A stretch of 64,000 nt of DNA, taken from positions 1,190,501 through 1,254,500 of the forward strand of contig JAPTOF010000010.1 in NCBI GenBank assembly GCA_028554755.1, in the 5' to 3' direction. Below the pieces are notes generated by a model. That model saw only the letters and a list, made by a program, of their open reading frames with translations. It was not told the origin of the DNA and did no database searches. Both the position numbers and the translations under genes were made by a program. The stretch is from Cordia subcordata. Its lineage: Eukaryota; Streptophyta; Magnoliopsida; Boraginales; Cordiaceae. Positions 22,117 through 35,029 of the stretch are shown here, in pieces; within the stretch, counting starts at the first letter, position 1, and each line of letters opens with the position of its first letter.

Positions 22117-25100
22117 ATGGCAAAGGGAAGAACAACAATTGAGGTTGGAGCAGATGGGGTTGCTGTGATCACCATCATCAACCCACCTGTTAATTCTCTT
22201 TCTTTGGATGGTACAATATCTTGTAACCTTGAGATCTCATATACCCACATGCAAATATATCAACTTTGTTTTGAATTAATCCTAAAGTTTTTGTTTTTAC
22301 TATTGATTTTGTTCTATTATTGGTTTCAGCTGCTAAAGTTTGCATTTTTATTATTTATTTGCTTTATCACATGCTGGTTTTACTATATGGTGTAGATTTG
22401 GACATGTTAATGAGCTGCTTTCTAATGTGAATTCCTTGTTTTATTTATTTATTTATATTTTTGGGTTTTTGTTGGTGCAAAGTTTTTGACTTAAAGAGAA
22501 TTGGCATAAAAGATTTGATTTTTACTATTTGTTTGAGTTGTTTCATGATATTATAGGCTAGTAATGTATGACTGGCATGTTATCGGGCTGAATTTTAGTG
22601 TGAATTCTTATCTTCTTTGGTGTTTTTGTTTTGTGAAAGGATTTTAATTTTATTGAAAATTGATATCTGGGATGAGTTTATGCTAATTTTGGTTGGTTTG
22701 ATGATATTATCTGCTAGTAATGTTTAAGTGGAATAATTGACCTGTTTCTTAGTGTTAATTATCTTATTTTGGTGTTTCTTCAATCAAGTCCTTATCAGTC
22801 TCGATTCATTTCAATATGAACAACAATTCAACTGATTTGACATACGATTTACTATTCAAGTGAGATGTTCTACCTCTTAACGTCTTTCTTGTTTGTTGTT
22901 TATCACCCTTCTTTCCGTGGTAACTAACTCTGTTCCCCACAGTTAAATGCTGCTTCTATGGCCACTCTAGGCCTCTATAATGTCTTAATATGATGCCTAT
23001 AGTATCCCCTAGTGAATGTTTCGAGAGCTAATAGCAGGGCATCGAGAATAGAAAGGGGTTACCATTCTCAATGGAGGAAATAACAATGTGGAAAACAAGA
23101 CATGTGATCTTTATTTTGATAGTGTGAAAGGGACATCATCAAAATGAAAATTAGGCTTGCTTTTCTCTTAGCTTGCTTTTCTCTTAGCTTCTACTTCCTA
23201 CATTTGGAATTACATGAATTAGGTAAAGTCTTTGTTGCTAATAAAAATTTGATGCCCAATAACATGTATAAATTTGCTGCATTTTTTCTTTGAATGCATA
23301 TGTATTTTTTGAGAGGTCTCTATCAAACTCTCAGGCGGAACAAAGGCAAAGCAAAAGTTCATCACGTTTCTTTTCTTTGTTTGCTTTTAACATGATCGCA
23401 TATGAAAGACGTGGCATTATTCATTATTTCCTGTGTCCATTAGTTGCAGATGCAACTAATAGTTCCTTCCTACTTGGTTGTGTAGCATTCTCTCTTAATC
23501 TGTTCTCAGTGCAGCTTCTTTCAAGGCGTTGATAATTCTTCCTTGGCAAGGAATTTTCAAAATTAACATTTTGAACTTGTGTTCTAACTCTTTTCCTTTT
23601 TCTGGTTTTCAGTATTAAACAGCTTAAAAGAGAGTTATGAACAAGCCTTAAGAAGGGATGATGTGAAAGCAATTGTTGTCACAGGTAAATACAATGTCCT
23701 ACAGTGGAGATGAATACGAGTGTGAGAATTTAGTCTAATAATTCTTGGACAGGTGCTAAGGGAAAGTTCTCTGGTGGTTTTGACATCACTGCTTTCGGTG
23801 GGTTTCAAGAAGGAAAAAGTATGTCTACTATATTCGTTTGTGCTCCCTTCCCCTGCTGTCCCCTTCCCGGTGGGCGGTATGTTGCCTATTCTTTGCTAAC
23901 TTCATCTTGTTATCTCAGCTGCTGCACCAAAACCTGGTTTTGTATCAGTGGAGATTCTAAGTGACACCATGGAAGGTAATTTTTTGACTTTATCTTCCTC
24001 CCTAAAGCTTCATGATGTATAAGTTTGTCTAATTGCTGTTCCCTTTTTGTTTTCTGTTTCTGTAGCTGCTAGGAAGCCATCAGTTGCTGCTATTGATGGC
24101 CTTGCCTTAGGTGGAGGACTGGAAGTCGCAATGGTATACCCTTTGCTTCTCTCATATCATTGGTTCTCGTTCCCATTACACACTTGACGTGTTAATTCCT
24201 GTTCAGGCTTGCCATGCACGTATATCTACTCCTAGTGCCCAGCTAGGATTACCTGAGTTGCAGCTTGGTATACTTCCTGGATTTGGAGGTATGGAACATT
24301 GCTAGAATGCATCATATGCCAGCTTTGATTTACAAGATCGTTTTTGAATTATAGCTGTCTTCTTGAATAATAATTAATGAAACAATGCTATTGTAACTGT
24401 GCTTGGCCTTGTTTGGGAGATGAGGATTTTGGTGTGAGATACCGAAGCTACCAGTAAAAGTGTAAAACTGATGCTGTAAAAACTTTTGTATTGTTTTCTT
24501 TTGTCTTGCTGTGTTTAGTTTCTTGTTTCTCCTCCCATAATGTGCCTGCCTGTCAATGAAGACAAATGGACAAGAAGCTTCGTTTTCTTCATTCACCATT
24601 TTCCCATTTTTCCTATCCTGTTTTTGTTACAAATTGCTGAAGATTGTCAATATTTGATAAATTAAAATTACGGTACACATGTAAACTTATTGATTTGAGT
24701 TAGAGGATGCACACTGTTTCTTGATATGAAGCTTTTTCACTTGTTAAATGTCACCATGATGTATCGTGAAAGGTCTTGCACCTTCTCCTTTCTATTTTCA
24801 AATAAAAACTCATGGATTTTTTCCAGGTACGCAGAGGCTTCCACGCCTTGTAGGCCTGGCTAAGTCCCTCGAAATGATGCTGGTAAGCTGCTGATTGTCG
24901 GTCGGATTTCTTTCCTCTTAGCTTATATGTTCAGTTATCTGATTTCAAATGATTGGCGTCTTACTTCTGATTTATCCATATAGACCTCAAAACCTGTTAG
25001 AGGGGAGGAAGCTCTTAGCTTAGGCCTTGTAGATGCCATAGTTTCACCAAATGATTTAGTGGATACTGCTCGCCGATGGGCCCTTGATATATTGGAGAGA

Positions 25101-26424
25101 AGAAAACCGTGGGTTGCCAGTCTTTACAAAACTGCCAAGTTGGAGCCCCTTAATGAGGCTAGGGAAATACTGAAGTTTGCTAGAGCTCAAACACGTAAGC
25201 AAGCACCCAATCTCCAGCATCCATTACTTTGCATTGATGTCGTGGAAGAGGGTATAGTTTCTGGTCCTCGTGCTGGGCTTTGGAAGGTGAGTGTCTGTGT
25301 CTAACTGATATCACCTTAAATGCTTGCATTTGAGTTACCCTTACACATGGGAACAAATGTTTCTATTGCCAGGAAGCTGAAGTATTCCAAATTCTTCTGC
25401 ATTCAGACACCTGCAGGAGTTTGGTCCACATTTTCTTTGCTCAACGTGGAACCACAAAGGTTAGATTTTATCTTAAGACTTGGTAATTATTATTTCGAGC
25501 AAGTACATCAGGGCTGCAGGCTTTATATTACTTCTGATGAAGTTCCTAATCTTACAATTAAATAATGAAGCATCAATTACCACGTTAGTGTGGATTTCCA
25601 CCTTGCAGTGCATGCATGGACTTGTGCCAACTTTTAGGAATTTAGGTGGCTTCTTTTGTCTCACTACTATAATGCTAATTATAGAGCAAGTACTTAGAAA
25701 TAAAAACTAAAACTCAATCTGGAGCCGTTTTCATTATGAATTTCAGATGACTAGAAAAGATTAAGTAAAAGATATAAACCGGACCTGATTGATCTGTAAT
25801 GGATTTGTCCAAATTTGCGAGTCCATGTTGTAAAGGGGTCAGACATACATGGTAGACCTGCAACTTTGGTACATTTATTGTCTATCTGAAGGAATTATGA
25901 CTTAGAAATTGGACGATTGCAAAATCATAGCCTAGAATAAAATTGATTTGCATCCATTCTAGAGAGAAAATTGTGTAAGCTGGCCCATTTCGCTGTTTAT
26001 GAACAGGTACCAGGGGTCACAGATCTGGGGTTGGCACCAAGAAAGATAAATAAGGTTGCAATTCTTGGTGGAGGGTTAATGGGATCTGGGATAGCCACAG
26101 CTTTGATTCTCAGCAACTACCCGGTGATCCTGAAAGAAGTCAACGACAATTTCTTACAAGCTGGAATCGGTAGAGTGAAAGGTGAATTCAGAACCTTGCA
26201 TTTACAGTCTTGCTTGTATTCAGTATAGTGTAGGAAATATTTAACTACTACCTTTTTACTCAGCCAACTTGCAAAGCCGTGTTAAGAAAGGGAAAATGAC
26301 TCGAGAAAAGTTTGAAAAAACTCTCTCTTTACTGAAAGGGGTTCTTGACTATGAAAGCTTCAGAGATGTTGACATGGTCATAGAGGTAGAGCTATCATTC
26401 ACTATTAACATCATTATCTCTCTT

Positions 26425-26459
<35 letters not shown>

Positions 26460-28567
26460 GTACACACACACACACACACACTTTATTCTCTTTATCTATC
26501 TATCTATCTATCTATTGTCTATATATTTATCTATATATCTCATGTCCTGGAGTTTCTTGTAATCATAATATGTGATACAGGCTGTGATCGAGAACGTATC
26601 TCTGAAGCAACAGATATTTGCAGACCTTGAGAAGTATTGCCCTCCACATTGCATTCTTGCGAGTAATACTTCTACAATTGACTTGAATTTAATAGGGGAG
26701 AAGACGAGGTCTCATGATCGGATTATTGGGGCCCACTTTTTTAGGTAAGTTTGGTCTAGTTACTTCAACTATCATTTCTATTTTCTTCTTAGTTACTTAT
26801 CATCTGGGGTTCATGCAGTCCTGCTCATGTTATGCCTCTTCTGGAAATTGTTCGGACCCAAAAGACTTCTCCCCAAGTTATTGTAGACTTGTTGGATGTT
26901 GGGAAGAAGATAAAGAAGACCCCAGTTGTCGTTGGGAACTGCACTGGTTTTGCTGTTAATAGAATGTTCTTCCCTTATACTCAAGCTGCTCTTCTACTTG
27001 TTGAATGTGGCACAGATGTCTATCAAATTGATAGGGCGATAACCAAATTTGGAATGCCAATGGGCCCATTCAGGTAAAACGTTGCAGTAAAGATAGGTGG
27101 TTTTTAATCTCTTTTTTTTTTTTCCCTGATTAAATTTGCTGCAAAGGAAATGGCTTTAGAGTCTCATTGGCATGATTCCTGCAGACTCTGTGATCTTGTT
27201 GGTTTTGGTGTTGCTGTTGCAACTGGTGGTCAATTTGTGGTGAACTTTCCTGAAAGAACTTACAAATCTATGTTGATACCGCTCATGCAAGAGGACAAGC
27301 GAGCTGGTAAAATTTCTTGACATCTGAGTCCTAGAACTAGGCCTGGCAAAGCCCATTAATCATCTGTAGTGGTCTAATTAATAAAATTTTCTGTAAATTG
27401 ACAATATCTTCTTCGTAGGTGAAACTACTCACAAAGGATTTTACGTCTATGATAATAAACGCAAGGCCAGCCCAGATCCAGAAATAAAGAAGTATATTGA
27501 GAAGGCCAGAGAGATTTCTGGTGTTACTGTTGACCCCAAGGTTATTCTCAGTTTTCTATTACCTGCCACTGATGGTTCATGTTTTGCCCCGAGTTCCTAT
27601 TATTGAAGTAATGTGCTGTCTGCTTCGCATGCCAAGTGTCTAACTTCTTGCAATGTTCCTAAATATTATTTTGAACTTTGTGCTAGTTGACAAAATTATC
27701 AGAGAAGGATATTGTTGAGATGATTTTCTTCCCTGTGGTGAACGAGGCTTGTCGAGTGCTTGCTGAAGGCATAGCTGTGAAGGCTGCTGACCTTGACATT
27801 TCCGCCGTCATGGGCATGGGCTTCCCACCTTACAGGTTTGTGTTTTGGAAAGGCATTTCCACAATGCTTCAGTACAAATGGTACATGATAAAGTGGGTAA
27901 CTTTATGATGTTCGTTCACCAGGGGAGGAATCTTGTTCTGGGCGGATACTCTTGGGTCCAAATATATTTTCTCGAGGTTGAGCGAGTGGTCAAACACTTA
28001 TGGAGGATTCTTCAAACCTTGTGATTACTTGGCCGAAAGAGCTTCCAAGGGTGCTCCACTGGTAGGAATTCTTAACTTGTCTCCGTCACATGCTTGATGT
28101 TGGAAAAACCAAAAGAAATAAATTAAGTCTGCGTGTGAGCTGTGTTTTCTTAGAGCACAGTGCCAATAGACTTTTTGTGGCTGTCCCCGTTCTTTGTTGG
28201 AGCCTATCATTGTTCAGATTTAAAGAGTGGATATAGGTTTTTGTGAATGCTTATATTAACTGGTATATCAGAGATGCATCCTTCTCGATCCTTTCTTATT
28301 TGGGAAGGTCTTACTTCAAACTTGAAACGAGCATGAAGAAACGAAGTACTTCCCTGGCGAACGTGCCTTTAGCCTCTCTCTTGTAGTTGTATGGCTTAGG
28401 GTGGTAACCAATCTTTCATATGGTTAACCTCCAAATGTAGTCTGAAATAATATATTTGTAGAATTCTGCACAACACCCTTGTTTATGTTTGCTTCATAAC
28501 CTCTTTTTGGTTGTTGCAGAGTTCAAACAGCGGTTCGGGGTCGGGTTCTGCAAAGTCTCGCCTATAA
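22117..28567 (+). CDS. MFP2: Peroxisomal fatty acid beta-oxidation multifunctional protein
   Basis: Eighteen exons keep frame throughout: 22117-22210, 23613-23684, 23753-23818, 23919-23975, 24066-24133, 24207-24288, 24827-24882, 24984-25286, 25373-25459, 26007-26181, 26264-26385, 26581-26744, 26819-27073, 27185-27306, 27419-27540, 27687-27835, 27923-28061, 28520-28567. The product has 726 residues. It combines 2-trans-enoyl-CoA hydratase and L-3-hydroxyacyl-CoA dehydrogenase activities of peroxisomal beta-oxidation, needed for seed oil use. The crotonase domain has [11 protein letters not shown] (Glu116) and [13 protein letters not shown] (Glu136), the catalytic pair. The dehydrogenase has the nucleotide fold GGGLMGSG (316-323), SNTSTIDL and [14 protein letters not shown] (His446, Glu458). 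The 15-residue last exon encodes a Ser/Gly linker ending in SRL, a type 1 peroxisomal signal. Residues match MFP2 far better than its paralogue AIM1. The first intron is about 1.4 kb and long for the gene. Confidence 0.96.
26416..26515. repeat. Compound microsatellite in an MFP2 intron
   Basis: Consecutive (CT)n, (TA)n, (CA)n and (TCTA)n runs in the intron between exons 11 and 12. All are simple repeats and probably polymorphic. Confidence 0.9.
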
Positions 28568-29978
28568 GTGGTATCTGCTGGTGGCAGGATATGCTCAGTC
28601 TCGATGGCTTCGGTGTAGTTTCTGTCAGAGAAGAGAGTCCAAGGATGCTCAATAATATAGATAAAGTAGGATGGAGAATCAGAATGTTTTATTGGCAAAG
28701 CATGAATTAGAAAATAAGATTTCATTCAATTCTGAGATGAAGTCGAATCTTGTAATGCAAAACAGCAATTTTCTTCGTGGTCTCTTATGTTGAGAATAAG
28801 ATTTCTTTTAATTTTGCTTATGTTAGAATGGTTGATCAAAGCTTTTCTTATTGAAGCAAGCAAGGTATTTTGTCATTTACTCAATTCATATTGATAACCT
28901 GCGCATTGCTGTATCTTGCACAATGGAAATCGTTGTTCATGTAAGAAGTGAAGGCAAAATTTCGTCCAGAAATTCGTACCATTTTGTACTGAAACCCTTG
29001 AAATATTTGGGTTGGGATGGGATATAAATATTTTGGAATGGGAACATAAAAATAAAAATTTATATCTCAGAACTTTGATATCAGACAGGAATTGACTGAA
29101 ATTCCAAACCATTTCGTCCATGTTTTGCCCTTCATGTGAGTGACTTCTTGTTTGAGTACCTCTTGATGAGAATGACTAATATTCTTGATTGCATTTGGTG
29201 GGATAAGACGTTTAATGTGAGGGATTGAAGCAAAAACTCTTTTCTTTTTGGCTATGATGCAGAAACTTGGCTCACCTTGTAGGATTAATACGTACATGGA
29301 CATCACAAAAATCATTCCAAATTTCCGATCCATGCAAAATCCCAACCTAGAAATAAAAACCAAAAGCCAAGTAACCAACCAAAATTAAACAACATAATGA
29401 AATTATATAAAGCATATTTAAAGCCAACTAATATACACACTCGTATTATAATACTGAAACTGAAACTTAAATTTTGCTCATTAATCAAGAAATTGTTAGG
29501 TCTGCCATTCTACTGAGAGTACAGCCACCGTAACAGGTTATAATGGCCAATAAAGAAAAATGAACAACCATTAATGGTGATTAGAGACTACTAGAGAAGA
29601 CATTAATATTCCATTTAAGTTGGGGGCCACTTATGTATGATCCATTTTTGCAGCCAGGAAAATGTGGACAAGTCTTATCACCTAGTTGAGCTTGATTTCG
29701 TAAAAGTTGTATCTAACTCATTCAAATTATTTATGAACAGGTCCCGTGTTTTAAAGTTTAGAAAGAAAAAAGAAATAACGCAAAATCCATCTAAAGAGTG
29801 CTCTTAGCTTCTTTTTTTAACCTTTCGATGGAGGACAAATCCAATTACTTACTTACCCTTAACCCTTTTATAGAAAGTGATATCTCTTCTATCTTTCTAT
29901 CGAAATTTAGAAAACTATTCGTAGGATTTGAAAATGACTTAACACATAACAGATTTACAAGAATTGTAATTTATCAGT
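28568..29978. other. MFP2 3' flank, no gene
   Basis: 3' untranslated sequence and AT-rich intergenic DNA. Short open frames on both strands show no recognisable domains. Confidence 0.4.
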
Positions 29979-30120
29979 GGGTTAATTTCTCCATAGGTGT
30001 TTGAACTATAGCAGTGAGATATTTTGGTCCTTGAACTATCAAAAAATGAGTATATTAGTGCTTAAACTATTAATTGTTAGATATTATTAATTCATTTAGC
30101 ATTTCTCTCTAAAAACTAAC
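29979..30120. mobile_element. Solo terminal repeat related to the element at 54797
   Basis: GGGTTAATTTCTCCATAGGT..GAACTATAGCA..TTTTGGTCCTTGAACTATCAAAA.. resembles the left end of the fold-back element at 54797-55301 (GGGTTAATTTCTCTTATGG..GAACTATAACA..TTTTGATCCTTAAATTATC). No matching right end is visible nearby, so this is a relic. Confidence 0.6.
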
Positions 30121-31934
30121 CTTATTCACACAATCATAGTACATAAACAACTAAAAGGACTAATTTTAATGTTAGTTTTGAGACGAAAATAATTAAAAAG
30201 ATTAATCATGTCTAAAAGTTAATAAATTTTGAATTAAAAAACTTATTTTATCCCACTCATCATAATTTAAAACCAACCTATACAAGCATTAACTTGGTTA
30301 TACACTTGATCAATTGTGAAATACGTCCCCACTTTGGGAGAGCTCTTAGCTTCGCGAGCTATCTGTCACAAGAAGAGACAACACATCCAAGATCCCCATG
30401 TGAGCAAAGCTGCAGTTGTTAATCCAACGGCTGGTAATGACTTGTGACCTGATATCACTACCCGAAGCTTAGAGGAAGATCCTCACTCATTATTATATTA
30501 TATATATGTATATGTATATAACATCCCAAGAATCCACACACTCAGTGTGTGTAGTGTGCGTGTGTCACTCATTTACTACATTCCTGTCAGTTTTCTTTTA
30601 TTATTTTTCGCGACTCTTTTCATGGCATCAAACGTGCAACTTTGGTCATTTCTTCGTGTCATGCACGATGCAGTTTCTGCTAAGCAATTAACTGGTGCCA
30701 TCACCTCATCTTTGACAACATGTCGAGTCTATGTTTTCTGAAGGACAAATAAAATAAATGATTCATCCCATCTATTGTTATGAAATTTTATTCAAATAAA
30801 GTGGAATCTCAGAGTGCTGCCCTTCTGACCAAAAAAAAAACAAAAAAAAACCCCAAGTTCTGCTGCCCTTGTTTTTTCTTTTTCTTTTTTCTTTTACTGC
30901 ACCAAAAGAAATTAACACACAATTCTACAGTTAATTAACAAAATTTGAGCCATAACACTTTTGTTGAGTGCTCTGTGCAATGCACGTTCTCTATATTGAG
31001 CATTAAGTAAATAGCGGGTCCCATGCAAAGGAAGGTTTATCGCTCTGACATTTTTTAATTTACATTTTCTTATTAGATAATTGTCAAATATTTTTATCTT
31101 TATTGCACGTTGTGAACGAATCTAGGTCTTTTTTCTCTTTCTCTTTTCTCCTGAATCTTTTTCTTTTGCAAGTGTGTCAACAAGAGTTTTGATTTGGACT
31201 CCGTGAAGTCATAAGCTGACTGGAGACTGTGAAACTGTGATGTTAAGACACCCAACAAAACCAATTAGATTTTTTTCCATCAGAGAAGGCAGTAATGTTC
31301 GTTTACCATCAATGGTCTTTTCCTTCTCCAAAATCCAAAACTCAGAATGATTACTACTATAAAAAAGAATACTGCACTAACTGCCCTCTTATCGCAGGCT
31401 CAAGATTCCTTCTACACACAGCCACAAGATGGGGTCCTGTGAGATAAAAGCATAATTTGATGAATATAAATTATTTATTATATATAATTATGTTAATAAT
31501 TTAAATATTTTATGCATTCATCGTAATATTATGACTTGGTTTATTTCTAGTAAAACCTACAGTAGAATAATACCCGTTAGGGCTTCTCTTGTCTTGTTTA
31601 TGCAAAAATAAAATTATTCAACTAGTCAGGTTTCCACGTGCTGCTGGGCACCATTCCCCAGTAACCCCACTACGCCATGCCTACTACTTCAATGCACTTG
31701 GTTGTTTCATTAAACACCACTCTGGAACAGTTTTTGCTTTATTAACTCTCCTCATTTCCTCTCTTTCAAGCCATTTTCAAGCATTGATGAAGTTCATTGT
31801 TATGGTGTGCATGAAAGAAAAATATCAAGCAAGATTTTACACACAAGCAAATTAAGTGAAAAATCATTTTGGGTTTTGGGGGTTTTTGTGTGTGTGTATA
31901 TATATAAATTTTTTTCTTTGTTTTTGGTGTGAAA
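30121..31934. other. Gene-free stretch, upstream of 31935 gene
   Basis: AT-rich with poly-A/T and (AT)n tracts. There are no supported genes. The last about 100 bp include a (TG)n run and TATATATAAA at about 31895, close to the start of the next gene. Confidence 0.4.
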
Positions 31935-33125
31935 ATGGTGATGGAGGTGGTTCAAGAAGACATGGGAGATGGAAACATGCAATGTGCAGACCATCCATAC
32001 AAGAGCAGCACACCAGGTGGCATATGTGCATTTTGCCTTCAAGAAAAGCTTGGAAAACTAGTTTCTTCCTCTTTCCCTGTAGCTGTTTTCCCATCTTCTT
32101 CTACTTCTTCAACTCCATCTTTTAGATCTGATTTTGGTGGCACCACCACCACCAGCACCACCACAACCACCACCAGCACCACAACTACCACTTCATCAGC
32201 TCTTACACAACACCCCACAAGGAGGTCATCAAGATTGCCATTTCTGCTAGCACGAAGGAGGAAGAAAAAGAAGGATAACAATGGTGTGATGATGAATGGT
32301 TCAGATTCAGCAAGAAGCAGCATTGTTTTCAAGAGAAGTAAGTCTGCCACTGTCCCAAGACATGGCATGCATTTTGCTGATGCTGAAGAAGATTATAATA
32401 GTAGCCCTCACAAAGGAGGGTTTTGGTCATTTCTTTACTCATCATCATCAAAACACTCATCAACAAACAAAAAAAGTGAAAGACCCTCTAAAGATTCCAG
32501 CTTTGCTTCATCTTCATCAGCAGCATCTGTGAAGTCAAGGGAAAAGAAGAGAGAAGAGTTCATTGTGATTGAGGAAAATGATGATCAAAGCCCTGATCAG
32601 GCTGCATTTGATAGGAAGGTGTCAAGATCTAGATCTGTTGGCTGTGGGAGCAGGAGCTTTTCAGGTGATTTCTTTGAGAGAATCTCAACTGGTTTTGGGG
32701 ACTGCACTTTGCGCAGAGTCGAATCACAGAGAGAAGGCAAGCCCAAGCATGGAGTGCGCAGAAATAGTGCTCAAAATGGGCAAGATTACATTAAAGAGAG
32801 AGTTAAATGTGGTGGCATTTTCAGTGGTTTCATGGTGACTTCTTCTAATTCATCTTCTTCTTCATCTTCATCTTACTGGCTCTGTTCTTCAACTGATCAA
32901 GATCATAATAACAATGTGAATGGGAATGGGATAAAAAAAGTACCTTCAACTGTTGGCCATCTCGCTCATGGGCGGAGTAGGAGTTGGGGTTGGGCATTTG
33001 CTAGCCCAATGAGAGCGTTCAGCAGCAGCAAGCCTTCTTCAAGTGCTGGAAAAAGAGGAGCTCACAACAAGAATGCTGCACCAAATTTGGCTGCTGTTCC
33101 ATCTTTGCTGGCTGTTAGAAGCTGA
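31935..33125 (+). CDS. Uncharacterised plant protein with N-terminal Cys/His motif
   Basis: A single-exon gene of 396 codons. ATG at 31935 (MVMEVVQEDMGDG) is chosen because it is the first ATG in frame; the frame extends only six bases further upstream without one. The N-terminus has Cys17-x2-His20 and Cys31-x2-Cys34 (QCADHPYKSS and GGICAFCLQEKLGKL), a possible small zinc site that resembles the start of other plant membrane-associated signalling proteins. Thr/Ser runs follow at about 66-90, basic patches (RRRKKKKDNN), and Ser-rich stretches. A conserved-looking C-terminus is GHLAHGRSRSWGWAFASPM plus RAF. No membrane span or enzyme domain is seen. I know similar plant sequences only as 'uncharacterised', and I assign no function. 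Confidence 0.85.
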   Translation: MVMEVVQEDMGDGNMQCADHPYKSSTPGGICAFCLQEKLGKLVSSSFPVAVFPSSSTSSTPSFRSDFGGTTTTSTTTTTTSTTTTTSSALTQHPTRRSSRLPFLLARRRKKKKDNNGVMMNGSDSARSSIVFKRSKSATVPRHGMHFADAEEDYNSSPHKGGFWSFLYSSSSKHSSTNKKSERPSKDSSFASSSSAASVKSREKKREEFIVIEENDDQSPDQAAFDRKVSRSRSVGCGSRSFSGDFFERISTGFGDCTLRRVESQREGKPKHGVRRNSAQNGQDYIKERVKCGGIFSGFMVTSSNSSSSSSSSYWLCSSTDQDHNNNVNGNGIKKVPSTVGHLAHGRSRSWGWAFASPMRAFSSSKPSSSAGKRGAHNKNAAPNLAAVPSLLAVRS

Positions 33126-34585
33126 AAAATGGAAGCTTTCTCTTAGCTTAATCTACCAAGTAATTACTTGTGTATCTGATACTACTACACATTTTTGTAT
33201 TCTTGTCAAAACTATGTCTCTGTTTATCACGTTATCCATGTTTGTGTCTATTATGTCTTGCAACAATACTCATCATGTTTTCCTTTTTTCCAAATTGGTA
33301 GTTGATTTGGTTCTAATAATTGTAGTGTCCATTTGGTTTGCTTTGAGTTCAACATTGATGGGACTAAGCTAGATTTAGGGGACCATCTTTTTTAAATTTC
33401 AATTCAAGATTGATGTAACGTTGACTCAAATGGACACAATTGATATGCATATACTAGTGCCTCCATGGTTGATTTGATCTTTGTTGAAATATATTTCTTG
33501 GTGTTTCTTGGTTTGGTGTAGTCCTGTATGAATTTGTCTCTATATCCCTTTATGAAAAAGCAAAAATCTAAGCTTGTATTCAGGCATTATGTCTATAATT
33601 GGCCTACAAGAACGTTTTAGATATTTTTTTCTCCTAGCAAGTGGAACTGTTATAGAAGCCAAAAGCAAGTAGAATTGTCTCATATGCTTTTACCCATATG
33701 AATTATGTCCAAATTATTGTTGTGGGTAAAAGATGGGGTGTGATCAATGTGATTGCTTACTTATCTTCAATAATGACTCGAGCCCAAAAATTTGTCGGTC
33801 TCAAGTAAAAGTTGCTATTAATGAGTTACATCTTCTTGTCTTGATGTATTAGTCGATTATTCTCGATCCATTACTCGAACTTGAAATTTGCATTGTTATT
33901 GTTAAATTATACCCTCTTGTCTTAATGCAATTAGTTGCGTATTTTTGTAAGTAATTAAACTTTTTGGTGTTGAGTGTTGATTGGTGACATGACTTCAAAC
34001 TTTCATGTAGGGATGGATGTGCTGTATCTTTTTGTGCACCAAGATTATTTTGTGGAACCCCTTTGATGTGTTTCCAATCGAGGAGTCCTTGTAGTTTCAT
34101 TGTTGCTCTTTTAGATGGCTTTGAATATATTAAATAGACTTGCAAGTATCACATGTCCATTGATGCGCATGTGCAAAAGGTCTATTGTCACACAGCTAAT
34201 CATTTGATAAAAAGAAAAACAAAAAGAAGGAAGAGGAAAAAGAAGAAGAATAGTCTCAAAGTTTTCAGTCAAATATAATCACATGTGACATGTTTGGTCG
34301 ATAAGGACACGTTCAAAGGTCACAATTAATGGCGCAAACGAGGCAGATAGGGTCTAAGCTTTGGTTAATTAAATCCAAGATTTTACATTTTTTAAGATTT
34401 GGATCTAATAATCACGTTATTAATGAGATTATATAGAAGTTATCTGAAATGATAAATACTTATGATACACTATTCTGAACTATGAAATCTTAGGGTCCTA
34501 TCTCTGCTTAGACATTTTTAAGTTTAATTACAAAATTCTTTTCGATTAACAACGTTCTGCTCTATGCATTATTCAGAAAAAATGA
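33126..34585. other. Gene-free stretch
   Basis: 3' flank of the preceding gene and AT-rich intergenic DNA. No gene or repeat boundary is supported. Confidence 0.4.
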
Positions 34586-34900
34586 GAAATAATCATAGTA
34601 ACCATTCGAACCAACAAAAGTTTAGTAATATTATTATGTTGTTGAATGTATAAATATTGTTTCCACTTGATAAAATAAGGTCGGTCTGATTTAATTCCCA
34701 TGCATGTAATAGATATACTTTTTTTGTTAATCCAGAGAGATTCAAGAGGTAGTCATGGTAACCATTCCAGCCAACAAAATTATAACGTTATGTGATTGAA
34801 TGTACACAGTTTCCACTTAATAAGATAAGATCCGATCCATCTAATAAAAAGAAAAAGATAAGATCCATATAATTTTCCATACATGCAATATTGATCTCGA
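34586..34900. repeat. Diverged tandem duplication, about 160 bp
   Basis: Two units share 'gtaaccattc.a.ccaacaaaa', 'ttgaatgta', 'gtttccactt.ataa.ataag', 'cc..catgcaat'. The second unit carries a small insertion. A stretch at 34958-35022 matches the end of repeat family X (20511). Confidence 0.55.
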
Positions 34901-35029
34901 GAGTTGTGTGTATTAGGTTATGAGCGGTAAAGGAAAAGTTTTTCAAATAAATATGTTTATTGAATTCGAATTTGTGTTTTCTCACGTGAGATATTATCAT
35001 CTCAATCAATAATTTGTTGAAGCAAAAAG

